Positions 30,401 to 38,087 of a DNA stretch of 64,000 nucleotides are shown piece after piece. The notes beneath the pieces are model-generated. The model did no database searches and was not told the origin of the DNA. It saw only the letters and a list, made by a program, of their open reading frames with translations. This stretch comes from Verrucomicrobiia bacterium (GTDB taxonomy: Bacteria; Verrucomicrobiota; Verrucomicrobiia; Opitutales; Opitutaceae): positions 49,246 through 113,245 of the forward strand of contig WYBX01000101.1 of the NCBI GenBank assembly GCA_011525695.1, read 5' to 3'. How positions within the stretch are numbered: position 1 is the first letter of the stretch; each line of letters opens with the position of its first letter. Position numbers and translations under genes: made by a program.

Positions 30401-31230
30401 GCGGGCGAGTCCCAGCCGTAGCGATGCCACCATTCGCGACGAATGCCGGGATCGCCGAGCGAGCGGGGCGGGAGCGGCAGGAGCCGTGATGGCGGCTCCC
30501 CCTGGGCGAGAGCAGCCACCTGCCCGGTATCCAGCATGTGGTCATAGATGCGCAGCTCGTCGATGTCGCCGCCGCGCATGAAATTGTAGTCACTCTGGAC
30601 CTGATACGGGCTGATGATCCGCGAATGCGGGCCGAACTGGTCGAGGGCGGCGTCGTAACGCGCGGCGGTGTCGACGCGTCCGGCGAGCAGTCCGTTGATA
30701 AAGAACCGCACCCCGCGGGTTTCATCCCAGGCCAGGGCGAGGTGGATCCAGGAGCCGGGGGTGGGAAACGGGTTCAGGGTGGTGGAAACCCGGGTGCGCG
30801 CGAGGCTGGCGTCGGTGACAAAGGCGTCGAATCCGCGGCCATTGTAATCGATCCTCAGCCAGACCATGTCCCAGCTCGAGTGATCGGCATAACCGACCCG
30901 AAAGATCGGGAACGCCGTCGGACCGACGGGATAACGCGAGCGCCAGTGAAAGGCGAGCGTGCCGCGCTGGGCGAAGATGTTGCCAGGGGCGCGGTAGGCG
31001 AGCAACTGGGTGTCGGCGCATTGCAGCGCCATGCCGGTGGCGCCGCCGGCAATCCGGTGGATGTCGCGCTCGAAGGTGGGTTGCGGCGTGCGGCCGGCGG
31101 AAAAGTCGGCGGTGGTGCCGTGCTCACCCGACAGGTGAAAGAGCAGGCCGGGCTCCGGGCTGCCGGTGAGCGGGAAAACGCTGCCGGCAATCGCCAGGCA
31201 GCAGAGGAGGCGGGGGCGGTAGGCAGGCAT
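27457..31230 (-). CDS. Giant secreted protein with LamG-type N-terminal domain
   Basis: This 1257-aa protein has a signal peptide (RLLCCLAIAGSVFPLTG). The first module is a concanavalin/LamG-like domain (about 25-235; SWIHLALAWDETRGVRFFING is the typical strand region). A central part (about 640-980) looks like an alpha/alpha toroid with many conserved tryptophans and His/Tyr pairs. The C-terminal region resembles CARDB/Ig-like beta folds (about 1150-1257). This arrangement suggests an extracellular carbohydrate-acting enzyme or binding protein, but the catalytic class is not identifiable. The gene follows the DUF1080 gene on the same strand by 99 bp. Confidence 0.82.
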   Translation of the reverse strand: MPAYRPRLLCCLAIAGSVFPLTGSPEPGLLFHLSGEHGTTADFSAGRTPQPTFERDIHRIAGGATGMALQCADTQLLAYRAPGNIFAQRGTLAFHWRSRYPVGPTAFPIFRVGYADHSSWDMVWLRIDYNGRGFDAFVTDASLARTRVSTTLNPFPTPGSWIHLALAWDETRGVRFFINGLLAGRVDTAARYDAALDQFGPHSRIISPYQVQSDYNFMRGGDIDELRIYDHMLDTGQVAALAQGEPPSRLLPLPPRSLGDPGIRREWWHRYGWDSPAAPPHHATPELAVRKVEIHDTFDLRRWWWKANDGIRETTWPGVYNRSRLPGRNDYFQLPDWDCYVHAGRAVTFTLPDEPWNQIEISGSAFGTMTLAGTTGNAVLFERARGHERTVHGTSPIIQGGMLTFNNAEAEEPIGELAVYHVAPGRVPEGTHSLAFELHDLGVEVAPAVTASIAPLQQFISGRHPADERATLIALPEPGPAPAPAKEVPGLPLRHILVPNTWDRLSEGLDGVALELPALDLPATHGGLVALNVQVKDPLWTLRNLADFTFSVETHQPLTLWLDLRDRLLPPGRPLYLTVAASAGDAQSLRLQGAKLRLIFKPREAARAEHELDRFTQLRDSYAMLVEEHPRDLRLDLWNRFKGDLDDLLRINPDHQLGREYAAAAVPGAVAPPFVHPAPPAGVPLWAFRQVELLRQVRDFVMWYVDQRQSDFGDLGGGLSDDTDLANLWPGVALMGVEPEAIARSLRRILDACYANGMFTRGLPTIQADELHSYEEGINAIAQNLLTNFGSPRQLERAMETARGIESVTGVNAAGHRHFRSSYYGGSRIALEDPWGWAKPYSHLVLHVPQLLVDYNGNPRAKKYLIELADGLLAHRRVDSAGRATLPSGIHFVSDQEGSFSRGSLPWHVFWAPWRWTAERRYLQPLHDGGMRSLMAVSANVLDQLGLRESWHQEFAEAPADTGGSLGAGRNSTSRTTAAEHFRWQVDGDKSHLERLYAAQIQTCAQTAYINTVGSLWTDRVGVPTAELQRARLGGIALVRNALFPAHVVSWRFRAPATAASLALLIPDATPTAFKVIAYNLEDFPVNATATGWQIEPGTWEITQGVDGNDDDRADGDLNRRSARFERSVSLEFSFPARTATVLNFRRRDPGTPYWNRPDLGIEREDVSVSANSITVRVHSLGSVASSTASIALRDATGTTIVSAAIPALEAPVDLMPRIREIILRVPPGTRLEGASVVLDPEEHLEEITRLNNSVRL

Positions 31231-31237
31231 GGCGTAC

Positions 31238-31277
31238 GTTCCTCCATCCTCGATCGGTCAGCCCGGGAGGGAGGAAC
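31238..31277 (-). promoter_or_regulatory. Hairpin hiding the ribosome-binding site of the LamG-protein gene
   Basis: On the minus strand the good Shine-Dalgarno GGAGGAAC lies about eight bases before the ATG at 31230. It pairs perfectly with GTTCCTCC 24 bases upstream. The site could therefore control translation of the downstream gene or couple it to the preceding DUF1080 gene. Confidence 0.5.
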
Positions 31278-31329
31278 CTGCCCGGGCACGGATCAAGGGC
31301 GGCGGGTTGGTCCGCCGCGCACCGTTGGA

Positions 31330-32124
31330 TCACTCCGGGAGATTGATCTCGCGGATCCAGATGTTGCGGAAGGCGGTCGGGTTCCGGTGCTCCTGGAGCT
31401 GGAGGGGCAGCCGGTCCGCATGCGGCTTGTAGCTGGGGAAACCGCGGAAAACGGTCGGGCCGCGGAGCTCGGCGGCGTGCTGCACGAGCACGCCGTTGTG
31501 GAAGACCGTGATCCGGGCTGGGGTGCGCATGATACCGCCGAAGCCGAAACGCGGGGCCTCGAAGACGATGTCGTAGGTCTGCCACTCGCCGGGCCCGCGG
31601 GACGCGTTCACCAGCGGGGGAAACTGCTTGTAGATCGATCCGGCCTGGCCGTTGACGTAGGTCTTGTTGTCATACGAGTCCAGGATCTGGACTTCGTACT
31701 GGCCCATGAAAAAGACGCCGCTGTTGCCGCGGCCCTGGCTGGTCCCCGTCACCTCGGCGGGGCAGCGAAACTCGAGGTGGAGCTGCACGTCGCGGAAGCT
31801 TTGCCGGGTCTCGATGTGGCCCGTCTGGGGAACCACGACCATGGCGTCCCCCTCGAGCTTCCACGGCACCGGGGCGCCCGGCGTCTTGACCGATGTCCAG
31901 GCATCGAAGGACTTGCCGTCGAAGAGCACAATCGCGTCCGAGGGGATGCCGCCGGATGGGGCGGTCACGATCGGCGGCTCAGGCGACCAGAATTCCGTCA
32001 CGGCAGGCTGGGGCAGCCACGGGGTTTGATCGACCGGGGGGGTGTCGCCGGCTTTGGGGGCGGCGGCAAATGCGGCGCCGCCGGCGATGAACAGTGCGAG
32101 GGGGAGGAGGCGAAGCGGGATCAT
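31330..32124 (-). CDS. DUF1080 (3-keto-disaccharide hydrolase-like) secreted protein
   Basis: The protein is 264 aa from ATG 32124 (MIPLRLLPLALFIAGGAAFAAAP, a clear signal peptide); the frame extends 34 residues upstream without family character. The DUF1080 jelly-roll (about 70-262) opens with IVLFDGKSFDAWTS and ends with the strand NPTAFRNIWIREI. Members are abundant in Planctomycetes and Verrucomicrobia, and some act on 3-keto-glycosides. The protein contains the characteristic RGNSGVFFMGQYEVQILDS stretch. It is the upstream gene of the LamG-protein pair. Confidence 0.9.
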   Translation of the reverse strand: MIPLRLLPLALFIAGGAAFAAAPKAGDTPPVDQTPWLPQPAVTEFWSPEPPIVTAPSGGIPSDAIVLFDGKSFDAWTSVKTPGAPVPWKLEGDAMVVVPQTGHIETRQSFRDVQLHLEFRCPAEVTGTSQGRGNSGVFFMGQYEVQILDSYDNKTYVNGQAGSIYKQFPPLVNASRGPGEWQTYDIVFEAPRFGFGGIMRTPARITVFHNGVLVQHAAELRGPTVFRGFPSYKPHADRLPLQLQEHRNPTAFRNIWIREINLPE

Positions 32125-32257
32125 GGCGGGGCAGGATGCCGCAGGATCCAAACGCGAGGCAAGCGTGCTCCGGGAGCTGAAGGTCGGCCGCGAATCGCGT
32201 GTAGAATCTGGCGTAATGCTCGCCAATCATGGCGCGGCGCGACTTCATGATGATTCC

Positions 32258-33550
32258 ATGCCGGGCGGCCCTCCCAACCTTCTCTGGATCATTACGACCC
32301 AGTGGCGCGCGCAGGCGCTCGGCTGCGCCGGGGATCCGAATGCGCGGACGCCGCGGCTGGATGCGTTCGCGGCCGAGGGTCTCCATTGCACGCAGGCGGT
32401 CACGCCGCATCCGTTCGGGCCCTTCGCGCGGGCGGCGCTTCTCACCGGCGTGCCGTCGCCGCGGAATGGCGTCCGGGAATATTTCGATCCGCTGCCGGCC
32501 GGGGGGCGGACGGTTGCGCACGGGCTGAGCCAGCGTGGATACCGGACGGCATTTTTCGGCAAGTGGCACCTGGGGCTGCGCGATCCGGCCGCAGCGCTCG
32601 TGGGCGAGGCGCATGCGCGGATGATCGTGCCGCCGGCGATGCGCGGGGGTTTCCAGTTCTGGGAAGGATTTGAAAGCGGGTTCCTGCTCAATGATCCCTG
32701 GCTCCATGGGACGAGGCTGCCGGAGCCGGTGCAGTTCCGGGGGTACCAGAGCCGGGTGGTATGTGAGCGCGCGGCGGAGTGGCTGTCGGAGTCCGGTGCC
32801 GGGGGCCAGCCGAGCCCCCTCTTTGCGGTCGTCAGCCTGGAGGCGCCGCACCCGCCGTACCTGGCACCCGCCGACGGGATTGCGGTGCGCAGCCCGGCGG
32901 AGCTTACGCTCGCGGGCAATGTGCCACGGGGTGGCGAGGTGGAGGCGAGGGCACGCAGGGAACTTGCGGGCTACTACGCGCACATCGAGGCGACGGACCG
33001 GGCGATCGGGGGGCTGATTGACCGGGTGGATCGCAGCCGCACCACGGTGGTATTCACCAGCGTGCACGGCGACATGCACGGGGCGCACGGCCGGTTTCGG
33101 AAGGGCTGGCCGCATGAGGAAAGCGTGCGGGTGCCGCTGCTGGTGCTTGCAGCAGGCGAGCCCGGGGTCGCGCCGGCGGGCCCATGCCACGAGCCGGTCT
33201 CGCTGCTCGATCTGCCGCGCTGGGCGCTTGGCTGGGCCGAGGGCGCGCCGCCGGGAAGCCGACCCGGCCCGGCGCGCCGAATCGCGTCGCCGTATCCGTC
33301 AATTGAATGCCAGCTAATCGGGATGCCCTCCGTGGTGCCGTTGCCGGATCAGTGTGACCGGGTGTGGTGCGGGGCGCGGTCGGCATCGCGCAAGCTGATC
33401 CTCAATGAGGATGGATCGCCCTGGTTGTTCTTCGACTTGGAGGAGGATCCGCTGGAGAGGTGCAACCTGGCGGACCGGCCGGAACGCGCCGGGGAGATCG
33501 CGGCCTGGCGGGATGTGATCCTCAGCGGGAGGGCGGACGACGCGGACTGA
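32258..33550 (+). CDS. Sulfatase-fold protein lacking catalytic residues (pseudo-sulfatase)
   Basis: The protein is 430 aa from ATG 32258 (MPGGPPNLLWIITTQ); an ATG at 32216 is possible. The overall pattern is that of sulfatases (NLLWI opening, LLTGVPSPRNGV, GKWHLGL, HEESVRVPLLV). The catalytic C-x-P-x-R site reads GPFAR, with no Cys or Ser. The first metal-binding aspartates (usual DQ/DDQ) read TTQ, and the usual SDHGD reads SVHGD. It therefore looks catalytically inactive as a sulfatase and has no visible signal peptide. It may be a binding or scaffold relative, or a decaying gene; the open frame is intact, which favours function. Confidence 0.82.
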   Translation: MPGGPPNLLWIITTQWRAQALGCAGDPNARTPRLDAFAAEGLHCTQAVTPHPFGPFARAALLTGVPSPRNGVREYFDPLPAGGRTVAHGLSQRGYRTAFFGKWHLGLRDPAAALVGEAHARMIVPPAMRGGFQFWEGFESGFLLNDPWLHGTRLPEPVQFRGYQSRVVCERAAEWLSESGAGGQPSPLFAVVSLEAPHPPYLAPADGIAVRSPAELTLAGNVPRGGEVEARARRELAGYYAHIEATDRAIGGLIDRVDRSRTTVVFTSVHGDMHGAHGRFRKGWPHEESVRVPLLVLAAGEPGVAPAGPCHEPVSLLDLPRWALGWAEGAPPGSRPGPARRIASPYPSIECQLIGMPSVVPLPDQCDRVWCGARSASRKLILNEDGSPWLFFDLEEDPLERCNLADRPERAGEIAAWRDVILSGRADDAD

Positions 33551-33614
33551 GCTTCGGAGGTAGTTTGCGGACGGAGGTCGCAAGTGGCAGCAGCGTCCCA
33601 CAAGCGAAGGCAGA

Positions 33615-33639
33615 CCGGTTTTCGCCGGTTGAAAACCGG
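33615..33639. repeat. Short perfect stem-loop (CCGGTTTTC / GAAAACCGG)
   Basis: A 9-bp stem with a 7-base loop about 65 bp after the pseudo-sulfatase stop. It may act as part of a terminator region. Confidence 0.55.
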
Positions 33640-33727
33640 CGCCACCGGCGGCCGGGCGCGAGGCATCCCCAGGCGAAGGGCGGTGCATTGGTAGCGCCGT
33701 GTCTTCGACCGGCGCAATGCTTTGCAG

Positions 33728-33759
33728 AATCCGTTCGTTCAGTCGCGAACGAACGGATT
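33728..33759. terminator. 13-bp stem-loop between convergent genes
   Basis: AATCCGTTCGTTC and GAACGAACGGATT pair perfectly around loop AGTCGC. It lies between the ends of the pseudo-sulfatase and histidine-kinase genes. It probably serves transcripts from both sides; no T-run is seen. Confidence 0.65.
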
Positions 33760-33781
33760 GGGCTGCCCCGTGAGGGCCCGC

Positions 33782-36700
33782 TCACCCGATCAGCTGGGAA
33801 CCGACCGGCTGGCTCGGATCCGGCTTGCCAAAATGCCGGCGGATGGCGGCGGCAATCTCGTGCATCTTCACGGGCTTGGTGATGTGATCATCCATCCCGG
33901 CGGTGACGCAGAGCTCCCGGTCTCCCTGCATCGCATTCGCGGTCAGGGCAATGACCTTGGGCTGCCGGCTGGCGGGCAGCCGGACCCGGATCTGTCGCGT
34001 CGCCTCAATCCCGTCCATTTCCGGCATCTGCAGATCCATCAGCACCAGGTCGTAGTGGCGGTTTTGCACCGCGGCCAGCACTTCGAGACCGTTGGCCACG
34101 GCGTCGGCGCGGTAGCCCAGCCGTTCCAGGAAGCGCAGGGCGACCTTCTGGTTGACGGCATTGTCCTCCGCGAGCAGGACCTCGAGCGGTATCTCCTCTC
34201 CGATTGGCCGGTCCGGCGGTTTCGGGGTTGTGTTCGGGTCGGGAGTGACCGGGCGGAAGAGGCCGTTGATGGCCTCCAGGAGCGCGAGGGTGCGGATGGG
34301 CTTGGATGTGCTGGCCTGGGGCAAGGAGCTCGCGTCCGAACCGGGTGGCGTCTGTCCAAACGGATACAGCAGCAATCGCGGGCAGCGGATTCCAGCCAGC
34401 TGCTCCACCGGGGAGGGCCCCGCGAGCGGACCGGTGTCGATCACCAGCAGCGCTGGAGGTTCGGACATTCCCGCGGCGGCGTGCAATGCGCTGGTGGCGT
34501 CCGGCACCACCACCAGGGAGCCCACGCCCCACTTTTCGAAGGAGGATCGGAGACGGGCCTGGGTGGTGGGGTCGTCCTCGACGCACAGGACGGTGCCGAG
34601 CCGCACCGGCAGCGGCAAAACGCCGAGGCCGGAACCGCTTGCGCCCGTGGCCAGCTCGGCCTGGATGGTGAAGAGGAAGGCCGAGCCCGCGCCGACCTTG
34701 CTTTCCACGCGGATGCCGCCGCCCATCAGCTCGCAGAGCTGCTGGCAGATGGCGAGGCCAAGCCCGGTTCCGCCATACTTCCGGGTGGTCGACGAATCGA
34801 TCTGGCTGAACGCCTGGAAAAGTCGATCGGCGCGCTCGGGCGGGATGCCGATGCCGGTGTCACGCACCGTGAACTCGAGCACCGCCCGCTGCGGATCCTC
34901 CGCGTCGGCGGCGAAGCCAACGGGAGTGGGCCCGCGCGAGACGCGGCGCACCTCCACGGAAATGGAGCCGGCGGGCGTGAACTTGACGGCGTTGTTCACC
35001 AGGTTGACGAGGACCTGGCGCAGCCGGGTGACGTCACCGATGACCCAGCTGGGCACATCGGGCGCGATCGTGTAGCCCAGCTCGATCTGTTTCGCCGAGG
35101 CCTGCAAGGCGAAGAGGTCGAGCGTGTCCTCCAGGCAGAGGGCGAGTTCGAACGGCGCGCGCTCCAGCTCCATCTTGCCGGACTCGATTTTGGAGAAGTC
35201 GAGGATGTCGTTGATGATCGTGAGCAGGGCCTCGCCGGAGGTGCGGATCGTATTGACGAAGTCGCGCTGCTCGGCCGTGAGATTGGTTTCCATCAGCAGG
35301 CTCGTCATCCCGATGACTCCGTTCATCGGCGTGCGGATTTCGTGGGACATCGAGGCCAGGAATTCGCTCTTGGCGCGGGAGGCGTCGTCGGCGTCCGCCT
35401 TGGCCCGGCGCAACTGCTGCTCGGTTTCGACCCGGGAGGTGATGTCGGTTTCGACGGCGATGAAGTTTTCCAGTTCGCCGCTGGCGCCATGCACCGGCTG
35501 CACCTCGATGTGCAGGTGAAACTTCCGGCCCGATTTCGAATAGTTGACGACATCGGTGCTGATGCCCTGCCCCCGCGCCATGGCGGCGCGGATCCGGGCG
35601 ACCGTACGCGGGCTGGTCTCCGGGCCGATCATGAAATGGGCGGGGTTCTTGCCGATGACCTCGTCGAGCTCGTATTCCATCACCCGGCAGAAGGCCTCGT
35701 TGGCCCATTCAATCCGGCCGTCGGGGGAGCCGATGAGCACGGGATTGTCCGTCTTGGCCGCGACGAGGGAAAGCTTGCGGGCTTCCGCCTGGCTTTCCCG
35801 CAGGGCGATTTCGGCTTCGCGCCGGGCGGTGATATCCTGCACGGTGCCGACAATCCGGGTGGGCGTGCCATCGGGATTGACCGCGACCGACTTTGCCCGC
35901 GTGTAGACCCAGCGCCAGTCTCCGTTGCGGGCGCGCACCCGGTACTCGGGCTCGATGAACGAGGTTGCGCCGCTGAGCTGTGACTCGGTCCGGCGGCGGT
36001 AGAGCTCGATGTCGTCCGGGTGAATCAGCGACTGCCAGGCCTCGACGGTCGAGGGCATCCGGGCGTGATCGTAGCCGAGCATGGCCCACATGCCGGGGCT
36101 GTAATAAACGTGGCTGGCCGCGACGCTCCACTCGAAGATGCCGATTTGGGTCGAGTCGAGTGCGAGCCGGAGGCGTTCGTCGGAAATCTTCAGCCGGGCC
36201 TCGATCCGCCGCCGTTCCTCGTTTTCGGCAAACAGCTTTCGGTTCGAGAGCTCGGCCGCACGCTGGCCGGCGCGTGCGCTGCGGGCGAGATGCACGCTCA
36301 ACCCGAGCAGGATGGTGATTCCCAGCCCGGCGATGAGTGCGAACTCGGGAAGAAACCGCCGGTCCTTCGCCAGCACCTCGTCGGTCGGAGTGAGGCTGAG
36401 CCGGATCCGGCGCTGGGCGATGGTCACGCTGGGGTCGAGCGTCAGCCGGCGGTTCAGGCCCGAAACCGGCGCGATCGATTCGAAAACGGAATCTCCGCCG
36501 ACGCTGATGACCACATGGTAGTCGGTATTCAATTGCTGGCGACTGGTCAGCGTCCGGAAGAACGGCCGGTAGGCGTATTCGGCTGCGACGTACCCCACAA
36601 TCGCGTCGCGGCGAATGACCGGGGCGTAAATCACGGCACCCCGCCGGAGAACGCCATTGGGCGGGACGGGAAAGACGGTGGTGCCCGAAATCACGGGGGA

Positions 36701-37792
36701 TTTCGTGCGCTGCACCTGCTCGATCGCGATGCGCCGGGGGTAGCTGATCTCGCCGTTGTCCAGTTGCTGCTGATCGGCAAAGTGGTTCATGCCGCGCGCG
36801 TGCTCGTTGCCTTCGACCGGAACCACGACCTGCGTCACTCCGTTCGCATCGACGAAGGCGATCGACGCGCAACCGAATTCGCGGGCCTCGGCGTGCGTGA
36901 TGCGTGCATCCTCCACCCAGCCGGCGAGGCTGTCCTCCGTCTCGTCCCCGAGCCGCCGGGCCAGCCGTTCGATCGTGTTGGTCTGATGGTCGAGTTGGGA
37001 GGCGATCGTGAGCGCCAGCGCATCGATCTGGCTCTTGGTGGTGCGATGGACGTAGTCCATTTCACGATCGCGCAGTCCAACCCAGAGGATGATCGTGAGC
37101 GTACAGCAGCCGATCAGGGCGGGAATCGCGGACCAGGAGGGCGCCTCGCCCCGCTCCTCGGTGCTTTCGCGCCAGGCCAGCGTAAGAAAGGCGAGGCCCA
37201 GGAGCAGCAGGGCAATGGCCGAAGTAGGCGCCATCGCCGTCGACGTGCCCCAGTGGTAGACGGCCGGGAGTTCGGCGATGTAACCGAGCAGGGTGGAAAT
37301 GCCGGCGGCGGCCAGGATCGAGCCGGCAATCGCCTCCCCGAAGATGCGTGCACGCTCCAGCCGTCGCGTGGCCCGCCAGAACAGGACGAGGCTGGCCAGG
37401 AGGAGGCTGATGGCGAGGGTGGGCGCCATCCGGCCGGCAAATTGGGTCTGGTTCAGCCAGAGATCGCGGACGACGAGTTCGTCGATCCTCAGATCGACGG
37501 CGAAGCCGTATTCCAGCAGTGTCAGGGCGGCGATGCCGGCGGGGATGAGCGCGAGCATTGCGGCGCGCCGATGGCCAAACTCGAGCGCCAGCAGAATCGA
37601 ACCGAGCAGGGCGAACCCGACGGCGGCATTGAACTTGAGCACCGCGATGTCCCACAGCGGCAGCAGGACCAGGCCGGATTGAAGGAACCACCCCGCAATG
37701 GTTGAAAAACCGATGGTCGCGACGCCGAGCGCCAGCCCGATCGAGATTCGTTCCAGCGTAGATCGCTCCGGCAATGTCGGCAGGAAGACCAT
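33782..37792 (-). CDS. Hybrid sensor histidine kinase (membrane sensor, 2 PAS, HisKA, ATPase, 2 receivers)
   Basis: The protein is 1336 aa from ATG 37792 (MVFLPTLPERST). The upstream open frame runs through a repeat array and is excluded. The N-terminal 250 residues hold about seven membrane helices. A periplasmic CHASE-like sensor (about 330-480) and another helix near 500 follow. Two PAS domains (about 535-660 and 665-790) come next, then HisKA with phospho-His in MSHEIRTPMNG (about 815). The HATPase motifs NNAVKFT, DTGIGIPPE and GGTGLGLAIC and two receiver domains end the protein. The last receiver has D in LVLMDLQMPEMDG (about 1252) and K in TKPVK. Such kinases pass phosphate internally and then to an unlinked partner. 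No output protein is adjacent. Confidence 0.93.
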   Translation of the reverse strand: MVFLPTLPERSTLERISIGLALGVATIGFSTIAGWFLQSGLVLLPLWDIAVLKFNAAVGFALLGSILLALEFGHRRAAMLALIPAGIAALTLLEYGFAVDLRIDELVVRDLWLNQTQFAGRMAPTLAISLLLASLVLFWRATRRLERARIFGEAIAGSILAAAGISTLLGYIAELPAVYHWGTSTAMAPTSAIALLLLGLAFLTLAWRESTEERGEAPSWSAIPALIGCCTLTIILWVGLRDREMDYVHRTTKSQIDALALTIASQLDHQTNTIERLARRLGDETEDSLAGWVEDARITHAEAREFGCASIAFVDANGVTQVVVPVEGNEHARGMNHFADQQQLDNGEISYPRRIAIEQVQRTKSPVISGTTVFPVPPNGVLRRGAVIYAPVIRRDAIVGYVAAEYAYRPFFRTLTSRQQLNTDYHVVISVGGDSVFESIAPVSGLNRRLTLDPSVTIAQRRIRLSLTPTDEVLAKDRRFLPEFALIAGLGITILLGLSVHLARSARAGQRAAELSNRKLFAENEERRRIEARLKISDERLRLALDSTQIGIFEWSVAASHVYYSPGMWAMLGYDHARMPSTVEAWQSLIHPDDIELYRRRTESQLSGATSFIEPEYRVRARNGDWRWVYTRAKSVAVNPDGTPTRIVGTVQDITARREAEIALRESQAEARKLSLVAAKTDNPVLIGSPDGRIEWANEAFCRVMEYELDEVIGKNPAHFMIGPETSPRTVARIRAAMARGQGISTDVVNYSKSGRKFHLHIEVQPVHGASGELENFIAVETDITSRVETEQQLRRAKADADDASRAKSEFLASMSHEIRTPMNGVIGMTSLLMETNLTAEQRDFVNTIRTSGEALLTIINDILDFSKIESGKMELERAPFELALCLEDTLDLFALQASAKQIELGYTIAPDVPSWVIGDVTRLRQVLVNLVNNAVKFTPAGSISVEVRRVSRGPTPVGFAADAEDPQRAVLEFTVRDTGIGIPPERADRLFQAFSQIDSSTTRKYGGTGLGLAICQQLCELMGGGIRVESKVGAGSAFLFTIQAELATGASGSGLGVLPLPVRLGTVLCVEDDPTTQARLRSSFEKWGVGSLVVVPDATSALHAAAGMSEPPALLVIDTGPLAGPSPVEQLAGIRCPRLLLYPFGQTPPGSDASSLPQASTSKPIRTLALLEAINGLFRPVTPDPNTTPKPPDRPIGEEIPLEVLLAEDNAVNQKVALRFLERLGYRADAVANGLEVLAAVQNRHYDLVLMDLQMPEMDGIEATRQIRVRLPASRQPKVIALTANAMQGDRELCVTAGMDDHITKPVKMHEIAAAIRRHFGKPDPSQPVGSQLIG

Positions 37793-37941
37793 TAAGGAGT
37801 TTCCCCTACTAGAACGGCTGCGAACTTGTTGGGCAATGGCGTTTTCCCTCTGGGGTTCGCGGAAAATACGAGGGCGCGACGGCCGTTGATGTTGGGCACG
37901 CTGAGCGAAGGTAGGGGCCAGCCATCGTGTCCATATGAGTC

Positions 37942-38041
37942 GGGCTTTCAGCCCTCCGGTCTTCGTGTCCGTATCCCGGGCCGGCTGGCCCAGGCTGAAA
38001 TGGACCGGGCCTTTGGCCCTTGGTTTGCGGCCACCGGCCGC
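37942..38041. repeat. Half array of short hairpins (copy C)
   Basis: GGGCT-TTC-AGCCC (37942), a CCGGGCC...GGCCCAGG unit (about 37976-37993), GGGCC-TTT-GGCCC (38007) and GCGGCC-ACC-GGCCGC (38027) occur in that order. This corresponds to the right half of the array at 18672 with changed stem sequences. It fills the space between the kinase start and the AsmA-like stop. Confidence 0.78.
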
Positions 38042-38087
38042 GCCAGATGAGGGCGCAGCGCGGATGGGATTCATGGATGGCTGGGCT

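Noticed and set aside
37793..38074. 94-residue N-terminal extension of the hybrid histidine kinase
   Set aside because: It is the translation of the short-hairpin repeat array; the membrane-sensor start at 37792 is preferred.
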